In this document: positions 22,627 to 31,059 of the stretch, piece by piece | Position numbering within the stretch: position 1 is the first letter of the stretch | Layout: every line of letters begins with the position of its first letter | Assembly (NCBI GenBank): GCA_022925895.1 | Contig: JAKSYS010000581.1 | Span: 1 to 40,624, forward strand | From: Fragilaria crotonensis | Taxonomy: Eukaryota > Bacillariophyta > Fragilariophyceae > Fragilariales > Fragilariaceae | Direction of reading: 5' to 3' | DNA length: 40,624 bases | Program-made: the position numbers and the translations under genes | The notes under the pieces: generated by a model | What the model was told of the DNA's origin: nothing | Database searches by the model: none | The model's input: the letters and a program-made list of their open reading frames with translations, nothing else

Positions 22627-22742
22627 GTATTAGTTAAAAACACACAAGTCCTCGCGAGGAAACTCGCCAGGATGGGGTACACAGGTCTGGCCTCACGGCC
22701 GGAGCATGGTGAAAACCCTATAATTAGTTATGTTATTATTAC
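22627..22742 (+). other. LINE 3' UTR
   Basis: About 115 bp with two compact GC hairpins, CCTCGCGAGG (22650-22659) and GGCC-TCAC-GGCC (22689-22700), ending in TTATTATTAC before the target duplication. In many LINEs a 3' stem-loop is recognised by the element's RT; that role is inferred here. Confidence 0.5.
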
Positions 22743-22756
22743 AAAAAGGAATTCCA
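22743..22756. repeat. LINE target-site duplication, right
   Basis: Second copy of AAAAAGGAATTCCA, directly followed by transposase coding sequence on the minus strand. Confidence 0.9.
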
Positions 22757-23979
22757 ATATCCCAGTCCAAGTCGTTCTGGCGGTGTTCTTGAATGTCGAC
22801 GTGGTCTCTTGTAAGGGAGCATCTGTCCCACTGCTGCATTCTTCATCTCGTTTGCTGCAAGACACGTCGAGCCTGAAGTTGAAGTCTCGTCGTTGTCAAT
22901 GTTTGTAGTACTCCTCGATGCAGCACATGAGTTATCAGCTGCACAACTGTTACTTGCTGATGCCGTCGAACTCAAGAATCCTGTCCTGGTTTGGATGTTG
23001 TGCTTCAATTTCCACTCCGCAAGGTCTCTTGCTATAGTCGTTCCCTCGATCAGGGAATTTGCAAGGTGCAGGCCTGTTCCTACGGTGATGGGACATCGCA
23101 TTCGCGCAAGCTGCACAATAATTTCAACAAGATATGGCTCAAACGCAAGCATGGGAGATGGTGTGCCTTGTGTTGTAGGAGGATCCAGTTTCTTGCGCTT
23201 GTGTCGGCTGCGAATGGTGGACTCACTGATATTAATGTCGTCGTTGATCTGATGCTTGGCCTTTGCATCTTGTATGATGGATGTCAGTTCGCCTCTCGAG
23301 AGACGCACATGGCGTCCATCAATGCTCCTGTGTTCAGATCCTTTCTTTCGTCAAGTGCTCTTCTGTAAGCTTTGGCTGCGTCGGACTTTCGCAAGCTGCA
23401 ACCGTTTTTAGCTTCGCGAATACTACAGTTGGTGCTGCTCGGACGCCCGCCAAGAATAAGGACGTCAGTGTCGTCGTCCACTGCTGCAGTATAACCTTCA
23501 AAAGCACTTCTATTTGTCCTACCATTAGTAGTAGAAAACTCAATTTCCTCTGTATGCATAACTTCTTGACCAGTTTCGGTGCTTGCTGTGCTATTGGATG
23601 TCAACGATGATATGGCTGAATCATTCGACGACGAATCTTTACCGCCAGCTACTGGTGGTGGTGGCGGCGGTGGCGAGTTTGTTAACGCATTTTTGGCCTT
23701 TGCAAGCTTCCTCATGTGAAATCTCACCATCTCTGTACTTAACCATGGAAGTGTTGGTTTCATTGCCTTCACAATATCTCTAATGGCACCGTATGGGGTA
23801 ACACCACCATTGTTTGCCTTCACACACTCTAATTTTCTTGCGATGATATTCAGATTCATATCGCAAGTATGATGGTCAAGTCCGGCAGGTCTCTTTTTAT
23901 ATGTCTTGGGCCTGTTTGGCTGGATCCTCCTCATGGTGGGACCAGCACTTTCTTTGTGAACATCACTTGTTCTTGTCAT
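22743..23979 (-). pseudogene. pogo-like DDE transposase, N-terminal part
   Basis: Begins at ATG 23979 (MTRTSDVHKE). A basic N-terminal region and predicted helices (NNGGVTPYGAIRDIVKAM, TEMVRFHMRKLAKAK) suggest DNA binding. A Pro-run and Ser-rich linker, then GGRPSSTNCS and a helix-turn-helix-like stretch (ISESTIRSRHKRKKL), follow before the coding sequence reaches PPERLGLGYWNSF at the LINE insertion. One frameshift lies at about 23285-23310, where the frame ending at 23284 passes to the one starting GELTSIIQDAK. It continues at 13878 on the other side of the LINE. Confidence 0.8.
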
Positions 23980-24394
23980 TTCAATGAATGTGAAATGACA
24001 GAAATGTGAGCATTGTTATTGCAACACTCTATGAGTTAGTGCGTCGCACCGATAAGTGTGAGTTCAGGATCCAAAATTATGGCGCGATATTGACGTTAGA
24101 GGAGTTACTATTTTTTTCGCAAGCATAGAAAAAAACCCAGTCCTTAATGGATCATAAAATGGCTGGCCCAACTTGATGCGTGAAATTCTGCGAGTGCATT
24201 GAAATTCTCTCCCAAATCTGACAGTACGATTTCCCTTCCAAATGCATGTCACATGCCGTTTCGCAACCAGTCAGTTATTTGTGTGAAATGGGTAAAGGGG
24301 CAACTTTGTATTACAAGTATAGGTCAAATTCGGCAAAATGAAAGCTTTTTGTGTAGGCACAAAAATTTTTAACGCATTAATGGTCCTAAGCCAT

Positions 24395-24423
24395 TTTATA
24401 GGTTCTAAGCCCTTTTTAACTGG
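24395..24423 (-). repeat. Right terminal inverted repeat of the pogo-like element
   Basis: Exact reverse complement of 11653-11681, followed by TA (24424-24425). Just inside it, an 11-mer of the repeat (GGTTCTAAGCC, 24401-24411) recurs as GGTCCTAAGCC at 24382-24392. The ~400 bp between the transposase start and this end hold no gene. Confidence 0.95.
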
Positions 24424-24623
24424 TACAGCTTTTCGTGCGCTCTGGTAATACCGCCACATTTCCGGCACTCACATACCGTAATGAATGATTACCAGGTACA
24501 GTAGCGCGATCACGAATACCCTCACTCGGGATTCGGGATGCGGGATCAAAAAAGAACGAAGACTTTCGGAACACAAACGAAGGAAGATTCGGAACATGAA
24601 CGAACAAAAACACACAATTTACC

Positions 24624-25109
24624 ATGGGAGCCTCCTCTAGCAAAACCACCAACGACGAAGGCCAGAAATCCTTTGCAGATCGAGTCAGGGCTGGTGTGGA
24701 GGATGAGCTTTACAAGCGAGCCATGATGCAGCGAGAGATCGAAATGGCGTTGAACGTTGCAAAGGCCCGCGACAGCTTGCAAATCTTCGGATCCGCTTGG
24801 CTCACTCTCGTCGGTGGAGTTGGCGCTGCTACAATGGCGGGAAGGAAGGTTCCAGGAATGGGAATTCCAGTTGCAGTGGGAGCTATTGTTTTGGGGAACA
24901 TGGCGGATTTGGCTTATGGGAATAAACTCCAACGAGTGTGTCGTGAGGCTGAATACATCTTGGACCACGAGAAGGAACGCTTTGTCCCCTTTCCACAGGC
25001 TCCTTTTGCAAAGTTTTACACTGCCGAACAAAAAGCAGTAATGTACGAAAAGGCGACGCCTGTCGGAGACTTGTGGCCAAGTCGAATGTTTTCCCGTCCC
25101 ACGAAATGA
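24624..25109 (+). CDS. PLGRKT-family membrane protein (DUF2368)
   Basis: 161 residues, close to the family's usual length of about 147. The central part matches the family closely: MMQREIEMALNVAKARDSLQ, then two membrane helices (about 53-71 and 78-98), then DLAYGNKLQRVCREAEYIL. The N-terminus MGASSSK fits an N-myristoylation site. The protein also ends in Lys, the residue that binds plasminogen in the mammalian protein; with no plasminogen in algae this is probably coincidence, and the ancestral role is unknown. The ATG at 24624 is the first in frame. The gene converges on the HSP70-like gene, with 52 bp between their stops. It appears intact and without introns. Confidence 0.85.
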   Translation: MGASSSKTTNDEGQKSFADRVRAGVEDELYKRAMMQREIEMALNVAKARDSLQIFGSAWLTLVGGVGAATMAGRKVPGMGIPVAVGAIVLGNMADLAYGNKLQRVCREAEYILDHEKERFVPFPQAPFAKFYTAEQKAVMYEKATPVGDLWPSRMFSRPTK

Positions 25110-25161
25110 TCGCCATGAACATATCGCGAGGCACAGATATTCATCAGCATCACATCAAACC

Positions 25162-27102
25162 TTAGAATTCAATCAGTTCAACATCTCCTCCTTCGAATTC
25201 GCTTTCGTCAAAATCAGCATCAAAGTCTGCAAAATCCGGATCATCGTCCAGCAAACCCTGTTGCTTAGCCAGAGCTCGCATGATGGCTCCTTGCATCGGC
25301 GTAAGAACAGTGAGACCGCCAAGCTCCGCGTTACCGTCCAATACTCCAGCTTGAACGGCGCATCCCAACGCCACAGCCTCGTCTGGATTCACAGTCCTTT
25401 GAGGGACAACTCCTGTAAGCGCTGAAAGTAGCCGCCCGATAGCCGGCATGCGAGTGGCACCACCTACCAAGACAACCTGAGATATAGGTCTCCCGTTGAT
25501 TCCCGTCTGAACTTTCACGTCAGAGACAGCGGCTCCAACCTTGCGTTTTTCTGCTCGGAATTTCTTCTCTTCTTTTGCTACTTCTCGCGCTTTCTTTCGT
25601 CCTCCCTGCTGCGCTTTCTTAGCCTCCTTCATGTCGAATTGCTGCAGTTGTAACAACATGTCTGGATCAATGTCTTGTTCCGATGATTCACCTTCAGAAC
25701 CATAGAAATCTCCAAAACTTGCAGAATCCTGCATGGCCTGTTCAATCTCTTCTTCGAGTGCCAATGCAGCCTCGACAGCACTTGGGCTCGCATCACCGGG
25801 AAGAAGAGCACCCGCCATGATTGCGACTTCTCGCAAGGGTCGCAACAAGGCTTGCAATTCGCGCAAGCACAAGGATTCCATAGTTTTGCGACTCAGCTCC
25901 ACCAACACGTTCGACTCAGTCTTTGTACCATCTTCAGACAAGTCATCCCGTTCTTCCTTGAGAATGACATCTCGCGGCGACTCGAGTCTTGTCCAACCCT
26001 CCTCCCTGAGAGGGAGCGCTAATTGCGCTTTGCGATTGTTGCTCAAATAAATGCGGACCATTTCAGCAGCACGGACCATGGCATCTCGAGCTGCGGGAAT
26101 GGCAAGAAAACTCTTGGAAACGCCGTGCTGTCGAAGGACTTTGCTGAAATGTTGAGCGATGCGGTAGTCGAAGTCGGAACCACCCAAGATGACATCTCCT
26201 GATGTCGAAATGACTTCTGTCAACCCTCCTCCGACGACCAACATGCTGACATCATATGTCCCACCACCTAAATCAAAGACAAGTACCAACTCGTCCATAT
26301 CACCTAAACCAATTTGCTCCTTTCCAACTCCATAACTAAGAGCCGCTGCTTCCGGTTCTCGCAGGAGTCTCACCTTCTCCACTCCTGCCATTTGACAGGC
26401 ACGAATGGTGGCCTCACGCTGTTCATCATGAAAATATGCTGGTACGCCAATCACAGCTCGATCAACAGTCTGGTTGGTAAGTTTCTCGGCAGTCTCAAAG
26501 AGCTTGCGAAGTATTTGAGAAGAAATGAATTCGGGCGACACAGTTGATCGAAGACCATGTTCATTCGGTGGTGCATACAATTTGGTTGGATTCTCTTGTG
26601 CATCAAGAATTTGTTTCGCGAGGCCGGGTGGTTTTTCTTTGTTCTTGCTCCATTTCTTCTTCTTGGGAGTTGTCACCTCTTCTCGCGAGGCTCGTCCGAT
26701 GACGAGGTTGGGAACAACATTTGCAACTGCATGTGCCGCCGTCTCGCCAATTCCAATGACCCGTTTCACGTTCCGGTACGTCCCCAAAGGATGGTCCACT
26801 TCCCGCTCAATCGCCTGTTTGCCCACCAAAATGGTATCGCCGTCCATGTATACAACTGACGGCATGGTCCGACCGTTCCCTTCAATTTCCAATATAACTG
26901 GTACTCCGCCTTTCAATATGGACACTGCCGAGTGAGTTGTTCCAAGGTCGATGCCCACACCAATGCCTTCCTGTATGGAAGTAGACGAATGCCGATGATA
27001 TCGTGTCAACGTCGGAACGACAAAACCATACACATTAGAATGTACAAGAAACCAAATGTTTCCAATAACGAAAAGAATCGTTGTGTCAAGTTGTCGAGTC
27101 AT
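25162..27102 (-). CDS. Plastid-type HSP70-like protein without a substrate-binding domain
   Basis: 646 residues, intact. An N-terminal hydrophobic signal peptide ends near SNVYG with Phe following (GFVVP), the pattern of diatom plastid presequences. The HSP70 ATPase domain follows: phosphate-1 motif GIDLGTTHSAV (50-60), EPEAAALSYG (249-258), phosphate-2 VFDLGGGTYDVS (275-286) and the adenosine motif VLVGGATRMPAIGRLL (544-559), then NPDEAVALGCAVQAG. Two things are unusual. About 100 residues of acidic and Lys-rich sequence are inserted at roughly 430-530, inside the ATPase domain. After it only about 55 residues remain, ending in an acidic tail, so the peptide-binding beta domain and lid are missing. 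It probably binds and hydrolyses ATP but cannot be a standard chaperone. A regulatory or actin-like HSP70 relative in plastid or periplastid space is inferred. Confidence 0.85.
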   Translation of the reverse strand: MTRQLDTTILFVIGNIWFLVHSNVYGFVVPTLTRYHRHSSTSIQEGIGVGIDLGTTHSAVSILKGGVPVILEIEGNGRTMPSVVYMDGDTILVGKQAIEREVDHPLGTYRNVKRVIGIGETAAHAVANVVPNLVIGRASREEVTTPKKKKWSKNKEKPPGLAKQILDAQENPTKLYAPPNEHGLRSTVSPEFISSQILRKLFETAEKLTNQTVDRAVIGVPAYFHDEQREATIRACQMAGVEKVRLLREPEAAALSYGVGKEQIGLGDMDELVLVFDLGGGTYDVSMLVVGGGLTEVISTSGDVILGGSDFDYRIAQHFSKVLRQHGVSKSFLAIPAARDAMVRAAEMVRIYLSNNRKAQLALPLREEGWTRLESPRDVILKEERDDLSEDGTKTESNVLVELSRKTMESLCLRELQALLRPLREVAIMAGALLPGDASPSAVEAALALEEEIEQAMQDSASFGDFYGSEGESSEQDIDPDMLLQLQQFDMKEAKKAQQGGRKKAREVAKEEKKFRAEKRKVGAAVSDVKVQTGINGRPISQVVLVGGATRMPAIGRLLSALTGVVPQRTVNPDEAVALGCAVQAGVLDGNAELGGLTVLTPMQGAIMRALAKQQGLLDDDPDFADFDADFDESEFEGGDVELIEF

Positions 27103-27614
27103 TGATGTGTTGGTGGGTTCTTCGAACCGTAATCCGTATTACTCGTTTACGAAGCAAATATCAATCGGATGACAGGATCACCCTTACACACGAACTTGTT
27201 GCAGTTCAGTCTCTCCTATGATTGGTGAATTCTCCTGCTGTTTCTTGTTTGCGCCTGGGACTGTACTCGCACATTCACACTAACGACAATATGATTGAGT
27301 GAGATGCTCTACTCGAGTAGTCTACTTGAAGCAGTCGCTGGGAAAGCGAAGGTCTGTTTCGAATTTGGACAGAAGTGCGACCTCAACTGTATGAAAAAAG
27401 AAAAATGAGTGGCTCGCCATCAACGAACGCCTTTTCAAAATAGCGTACCAGTACATCCTTATACTAGTACCAGTAGTACTCGTAACTCAGAGTACAGTCG
27501 TGCTCCCTTTCTGATACGGTACGAATCACGGGATAGAGTTTTATGCGGTACGTACGGATAACTGAAGGAAACGTAACTATTTTTTCAATACTCCAGTACT
27601 ACGGTATTACAGTG
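27103..27614. other. Intergenic upstream of the HSP70-like gene
   Basis: About 510 bp containing the HSP70-like promoter on the minus strand. GTACTAGTAC/AGTACTCG motifs cluster at 27460-27500. No gene is supported. Confidence 0.4.
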
Positions 27615-28199
27615 TCATTCTTCAGTGTTCCGGATCGAACACAGTTGGAGAACAAGGCCTGCTAGGTCTTTGAGAGTTAGATCAGAGGTGTCGCGAGTGT
27701 CTGAAGATGGCAAGTGTCGGTCAAACGAAGGTTTTTCCATATCAGAGCATTCCTCCAGAACATCATGAAAGTATTGCGCCTTCGAGAATCTGTGTGCTTC
27801 CAGGCATGCTCCGCTGTCGACCACCAAAAGACTCTGTCTTCGTCGCCTCCTCTGTTGCTGACAGGTCAATATGGTTTTACCCCAATCCACGCACTCAAAT
27901 GCCGCAGGAATCGAACCTCGCGGATTACTTTCGCAAGTGGTGCGTTTTGGCTGACTCCGACTCGAATGGCGTTGCCGTTTCCTTGCCCCGTGCGATTTGA
28001 CTGGCACAGAGATATGCAACAGCGGCGGCGGAGAATGAACAATAAGGCCCCTCCTTGCTATTGTTCTGTTTGGATTGTTCGTTGATTGTATCGCTGTTGG
28101 AATGTCAAATGGCAAAGAGAATGGTTGCTCCGTATGTTCCGAGGTATATTGCATAGAGTGTAGCGCGATTTTCTTGAATTCTGAAGTGTGATGATGCAA
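27615..28199 (-). CDS. Hypothetical protein, 194 residues
   Basis: An uninterrupted minus-strand ORF with an ATG at 28199. It is Ser/Arg/Gln-rich with a central basic run (QQQRRRRRQSLL) and a more ordered C-terminal third (LTLKDLAGLVLQLCSIRN). I recognise no domain, signal peptide or membrane segment. The downstream HSP70-like gene is on the same strand about 510 bp away. It may be a small nuclear protein or a chance ORF. Confidence 0.3.
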   Translation of the reverse strand: MHHHTSEFKKIALHSMQYTSEHTEQPFSLPFDIPTAIQSTNNPNRTIARRGLIVHSPPPLLHISVPVKSHGARKRQRHSSRSQPKRTTCESNPRGSIPAAFECVDWGKTILTCQQQRRRRRQSLLVVDSGACLEAHRFSKAQYFHDVLEECSDMEKPSFDRHLPSSDTRDTSDLTLKDLAGLVLQLCSIRNTEE

Positions 28200-29150
28200 T
28201 ATTTCTGATCAGGATTCGACGGCTAATGGGTATAGTATGTGGTATCAATCCTTGATGGAACGAACTACACCCTCTGTTTGGAACTCAGGAAGGACGTAGT
28301 TTCTGAATGGGCTAACATAGGACACCTGGTACTATATCCTTTTTAAGTCCAAGTTTACTTAACGCAATTCGACGTACGTCCTGAGAACGACGTAGTCAGC
28401 CAGTACATGACTACGACTAAAGTCACAAAGGCAGAAGGATTCAACGACAGTGTTCGATTTTCTGAGTACCACCAACCAGGATGATTTCACACTTACTATG
28501 ACTGTGTCGATGTTTCAAGAGTTTAGCGACCTTCTAAAGCACTCTAGAGTGCATAGTAAAAAATCGAAATACATCGTTGCTTCACGCATGAAAGGCAAAA
28601 CATAAACCCATTCTACTACAATCTACAGTGTATGTATGAAGATTACTGTGAGTACCAACGGCTGGCAATAAGACGTATTTAATTCCTTGTTTAGATGACA
28701 CTTATCTGCGATTCTCTGCATACTGCGTGCAGTCTTGGTTGTACCACCACGTCAGCCAGTTTGAGAGGTATGCATAGGAAATGTGGAGGTATGTAGTAGC
28801 TTCTACTATCATTCTATGCATATGATATTATGTACGACAGAAGGTCACAATGACGACGTAAACGAATCGGCAGGAGCCTTTCCAAACATGGACAACCGTA
28901 AAACCTTAGAGCATCCCCGCCCAAGATTCCACGCCCTCGTATACCCTCAAGTGTCTATCCTCCTGGTGCCATGGGGTTGATTAAACCCCCTCCGTTTGCC
29001 TTTTTGAATTTGTGAATGTGTACATAAACTAGCTACTGTCATACTAGACTCAAAAACTGCCAAGGCTAACATGCCGACACTAATGAAAGGCAGATAGAAC
29101 TAGTAACATAACGCTTACAATTTTAACTCGAGCGTAGTTAAAATCTCTTA
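28200..29150. other. Intergenic, no gene seen
   Basis: Nearly 1 kb of AT-rich sequence with no ORF of interest, no recognised RNA gene and no clear repeat. The final ~50 bp may already be the 5' leader of the retrotransposon ORF1 that follows. Confidence 0.4.
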
Positions 29151-29203
29151 CTAAAACTCTACGGGTTACGTGCGTAGCCCCTCCCTATCTCGTTCCCTCG
29201 ACC

Positions 29204-30650
29204 ATGTCGAACCTTTCTCCCGGTCTTACACCCGATCACGATCGCGGTAAAGACAAAACTGCTAGACAAGATGACATGTCTGATACCACCCCCCCCCCCC
29301 CCCACCGGATTTAAGCCAAAAGAAAACGATCAGGAAATGACTTCCAAAGTGTTCAAGTTCAGTTTTGTCTATACGGGCAATACTAAGCACAAAGTTGCCC
29401 CCAGTGTCTTACATACTCATTGGATGCAAGCTGTTCAAGAAGCCTACGGCGATGAAATCGTTATTGTCAATAATAAGAACCAGAACGTCGAAACGGTTAG
29501 CACCATAAAATGGACAGATCCATCCATACACGCAAAGCAATTTCAACTTCATCAGAAGACGTTCGGCAAAGGAGAACGTCGTCAATCTACATTCTTTATT
29601 GTCCACCGAGTCCTTACGAATGTAAGCTTGAGCAAGATTCGCTCCCTCCATTCGGTCCAAAACATCATGAAGGATTTCAAATTTTACATCACCGATCACC
29701 AGTGGAATGAAAATCAATTCGATACGACTCGGATCGGATGGATTACCTTCATCAACCCCACCTACTACAATCGCGAGCAAGCCCAGATTAAATTCAACAA
29801 CCTCCTTCACTCCAAGCTAACGACACTCACCAGGAAAATGAAGATACCAGTATTCCGTTTGGTTTTCGTATCTCCCACGGTAAAAACAGATGCTGATCAC
29901 GCAGTATCTACAAAAGCATATGCCATCGAAATCCTAACGGAACATTCCGTGCAGATGCTGCTCGTTATCAAAACATTACTTGGCAAACAAAAGACAAGTT
30001 TTGCGCCATACAGCATGAGGGCAAAGTTTCCAGCCGCTTATATACAGGCGATAAAATTCCAAACACAAAATATGAACCAGACACGGGTGGTTGTCTTGCA
30101 GAACATCAGCGTCGACACGATGTTTTACATTGGACCATACATCAGTACGATTAATGGCGTCCTGGATTTACTCGCCGATTCCAAGGTGGCTGAAAACGGG
30201 CGACACACAGTACTTGTCAAGCAAGATGCTTTCGAAAGAATTCGCAAGACCATCTCCCAAAACCTCGCGACTTGGATCGTATCGCATGTATCAAGTGATG
30301 CAATGCCAATGGAGGAACAGTTTATGGGTGTCCCTCGTGTTAAACCAATTTATGATGACGGCATGTCCAGCGGCGAAAACTCGTGGATGTCTGCTAGTAA
30401 TGCAAGTTTCCTGTCCATGGACTTATCTCTGGTTCGTGATCACGTATACTTCGACGAAAGTACGAACATCGCTCAAGTTTTTACGTACGCTGATATCACT
30501 ATGCCTAATCTTCATCATGATAAGACCCAGCACAATCCAGAAACAGCAACACCTAACACGATGATCCAAGATGTGGCGTCAGAAATGACGGAGATCGAGT
30601 CGCGCCAGAAACAAGAGTTAGAAGATACATCAGAAGGTGGGATATGTTAA
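29204..30650 (+). pseudogene. Retrotransposon ORF1-like protein, truncated by a DNA transposon
   Basis: The long open frame 29271-30650 encodes a globular, Phe/Lys-rich protein (KFSFVYTGNTKHKVAPS; GWITFINPTYYNREQAQIKF; RAKFPAAYIQAIKFQ). Its order of features resembles ORF1 of the LINE in this window, so I read it as ORF1 of a different non-LTR element. The likely start is ATG 29204 (MSNLSPGLTPDHDRG). A run of 15 C at 29289-29303 puts it one base out of frame with the main ORF; 14 C would fuse them. The ORF's last residues (TSEGGIC) fall in the inverted repeat of the next element, so it was probably cut by that insertion. The expected coiled coil and ORF2 are missing. Confidence 0.5.
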
Positions 30651-30663
30651 CTATTTTTTATGC
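30629..30663 (+). repeat. Left inverted end of the Plavaka-like element
   Basis: 14 bp exact plus 21 bp near-exact inverted match to 40571-40623. The stop codon of the truncated ORF1-like protein (30648-30650) lies within it. Confidence 0.75.
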
Positions 30664-31059
30664 TTTGAATTGTTACCGGATAATGACATCCCTATCGCAA
30701 GTTCTGCACATGTATGTTAAGTGGCTAACACATATGTTGTCTCAAACATATATTGTATCTTTTCACAATATAGATGCAATATTATATTCACAATGTGACA
30801 CATATTGTTACATATCAAATCGTGTGTCAACATATTTGTTTAAATGAAATACTTATAGAAAATCACATATGGCGATATCATGCTATATCTTGGACATATA
30901 TTTGGACAAGTCACCATATATATTTGTTCTTCACGCATTGCGGTGTTCTCATTTCAGCATACATTGTATCAACCTAGCCATTTGTTTTCATAACATTCAC
31001 CATTTTAATGCATTTAATGAACTATGGCTGCCAGCAGCATCTGTCGCAATCACAAGCAA
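30664..31059. other. AT-rich subterminal arm
   Basis: Dense ACATAT, ATATTG and CACAATAT motifs in both orientations (for example 30725-30850), a typical arrangement for transposase binding near DNA transposon ends. No gene. Confidence 0.5.

Larger units (their letters stand above)
13879..22742 (+). mobile_element. LINE (non-LTR retrotransposon) with APE, RT, RNase H
   Basis: Inserted in the transposase gene in the opposite orientation. A 14 bp target duplication (AAAAAGGAATTCCA) lies at 13865-13878 and 22743-22756. The order is short 5' UTR, ORF1, ORF2 (endonuclease, reverse transcriptase, RNase H, CCHC knuckle), then a ~115 bp 3' UTR ending in a TTATTATTAC tail rather than poly(A). The full length of about 8.86 kb suggests an insertion without 5' truncation. 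Both ORFs are broken by frameshifts, so it is not autonomous now. Confidence 0.9.
11653..24423 (-). mobile_element. pogo/Tc1-mariner-like DNA transposon, split by a LINE
   Basis: Perfect 29 bp inverted repeats lie at 11653-11681 and 24395-24423 (outer end CCAGTTAAAAAGGGC). They are flanked by TA at 11651-11652 and 24424-24425, the target duplication expected of the Tc1/mariner/pogo superfamily. Between them is one minus-strand transposase gene in two pieces, separated by a LINE at 13879-22742. Without the LINE the element would be about 3.9 kb. The coding region carries several frameshifts, so it cannot transpose on its own, although the intact termini could still be used by a transposase supplied from another copy. 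Confidence 0.9.
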
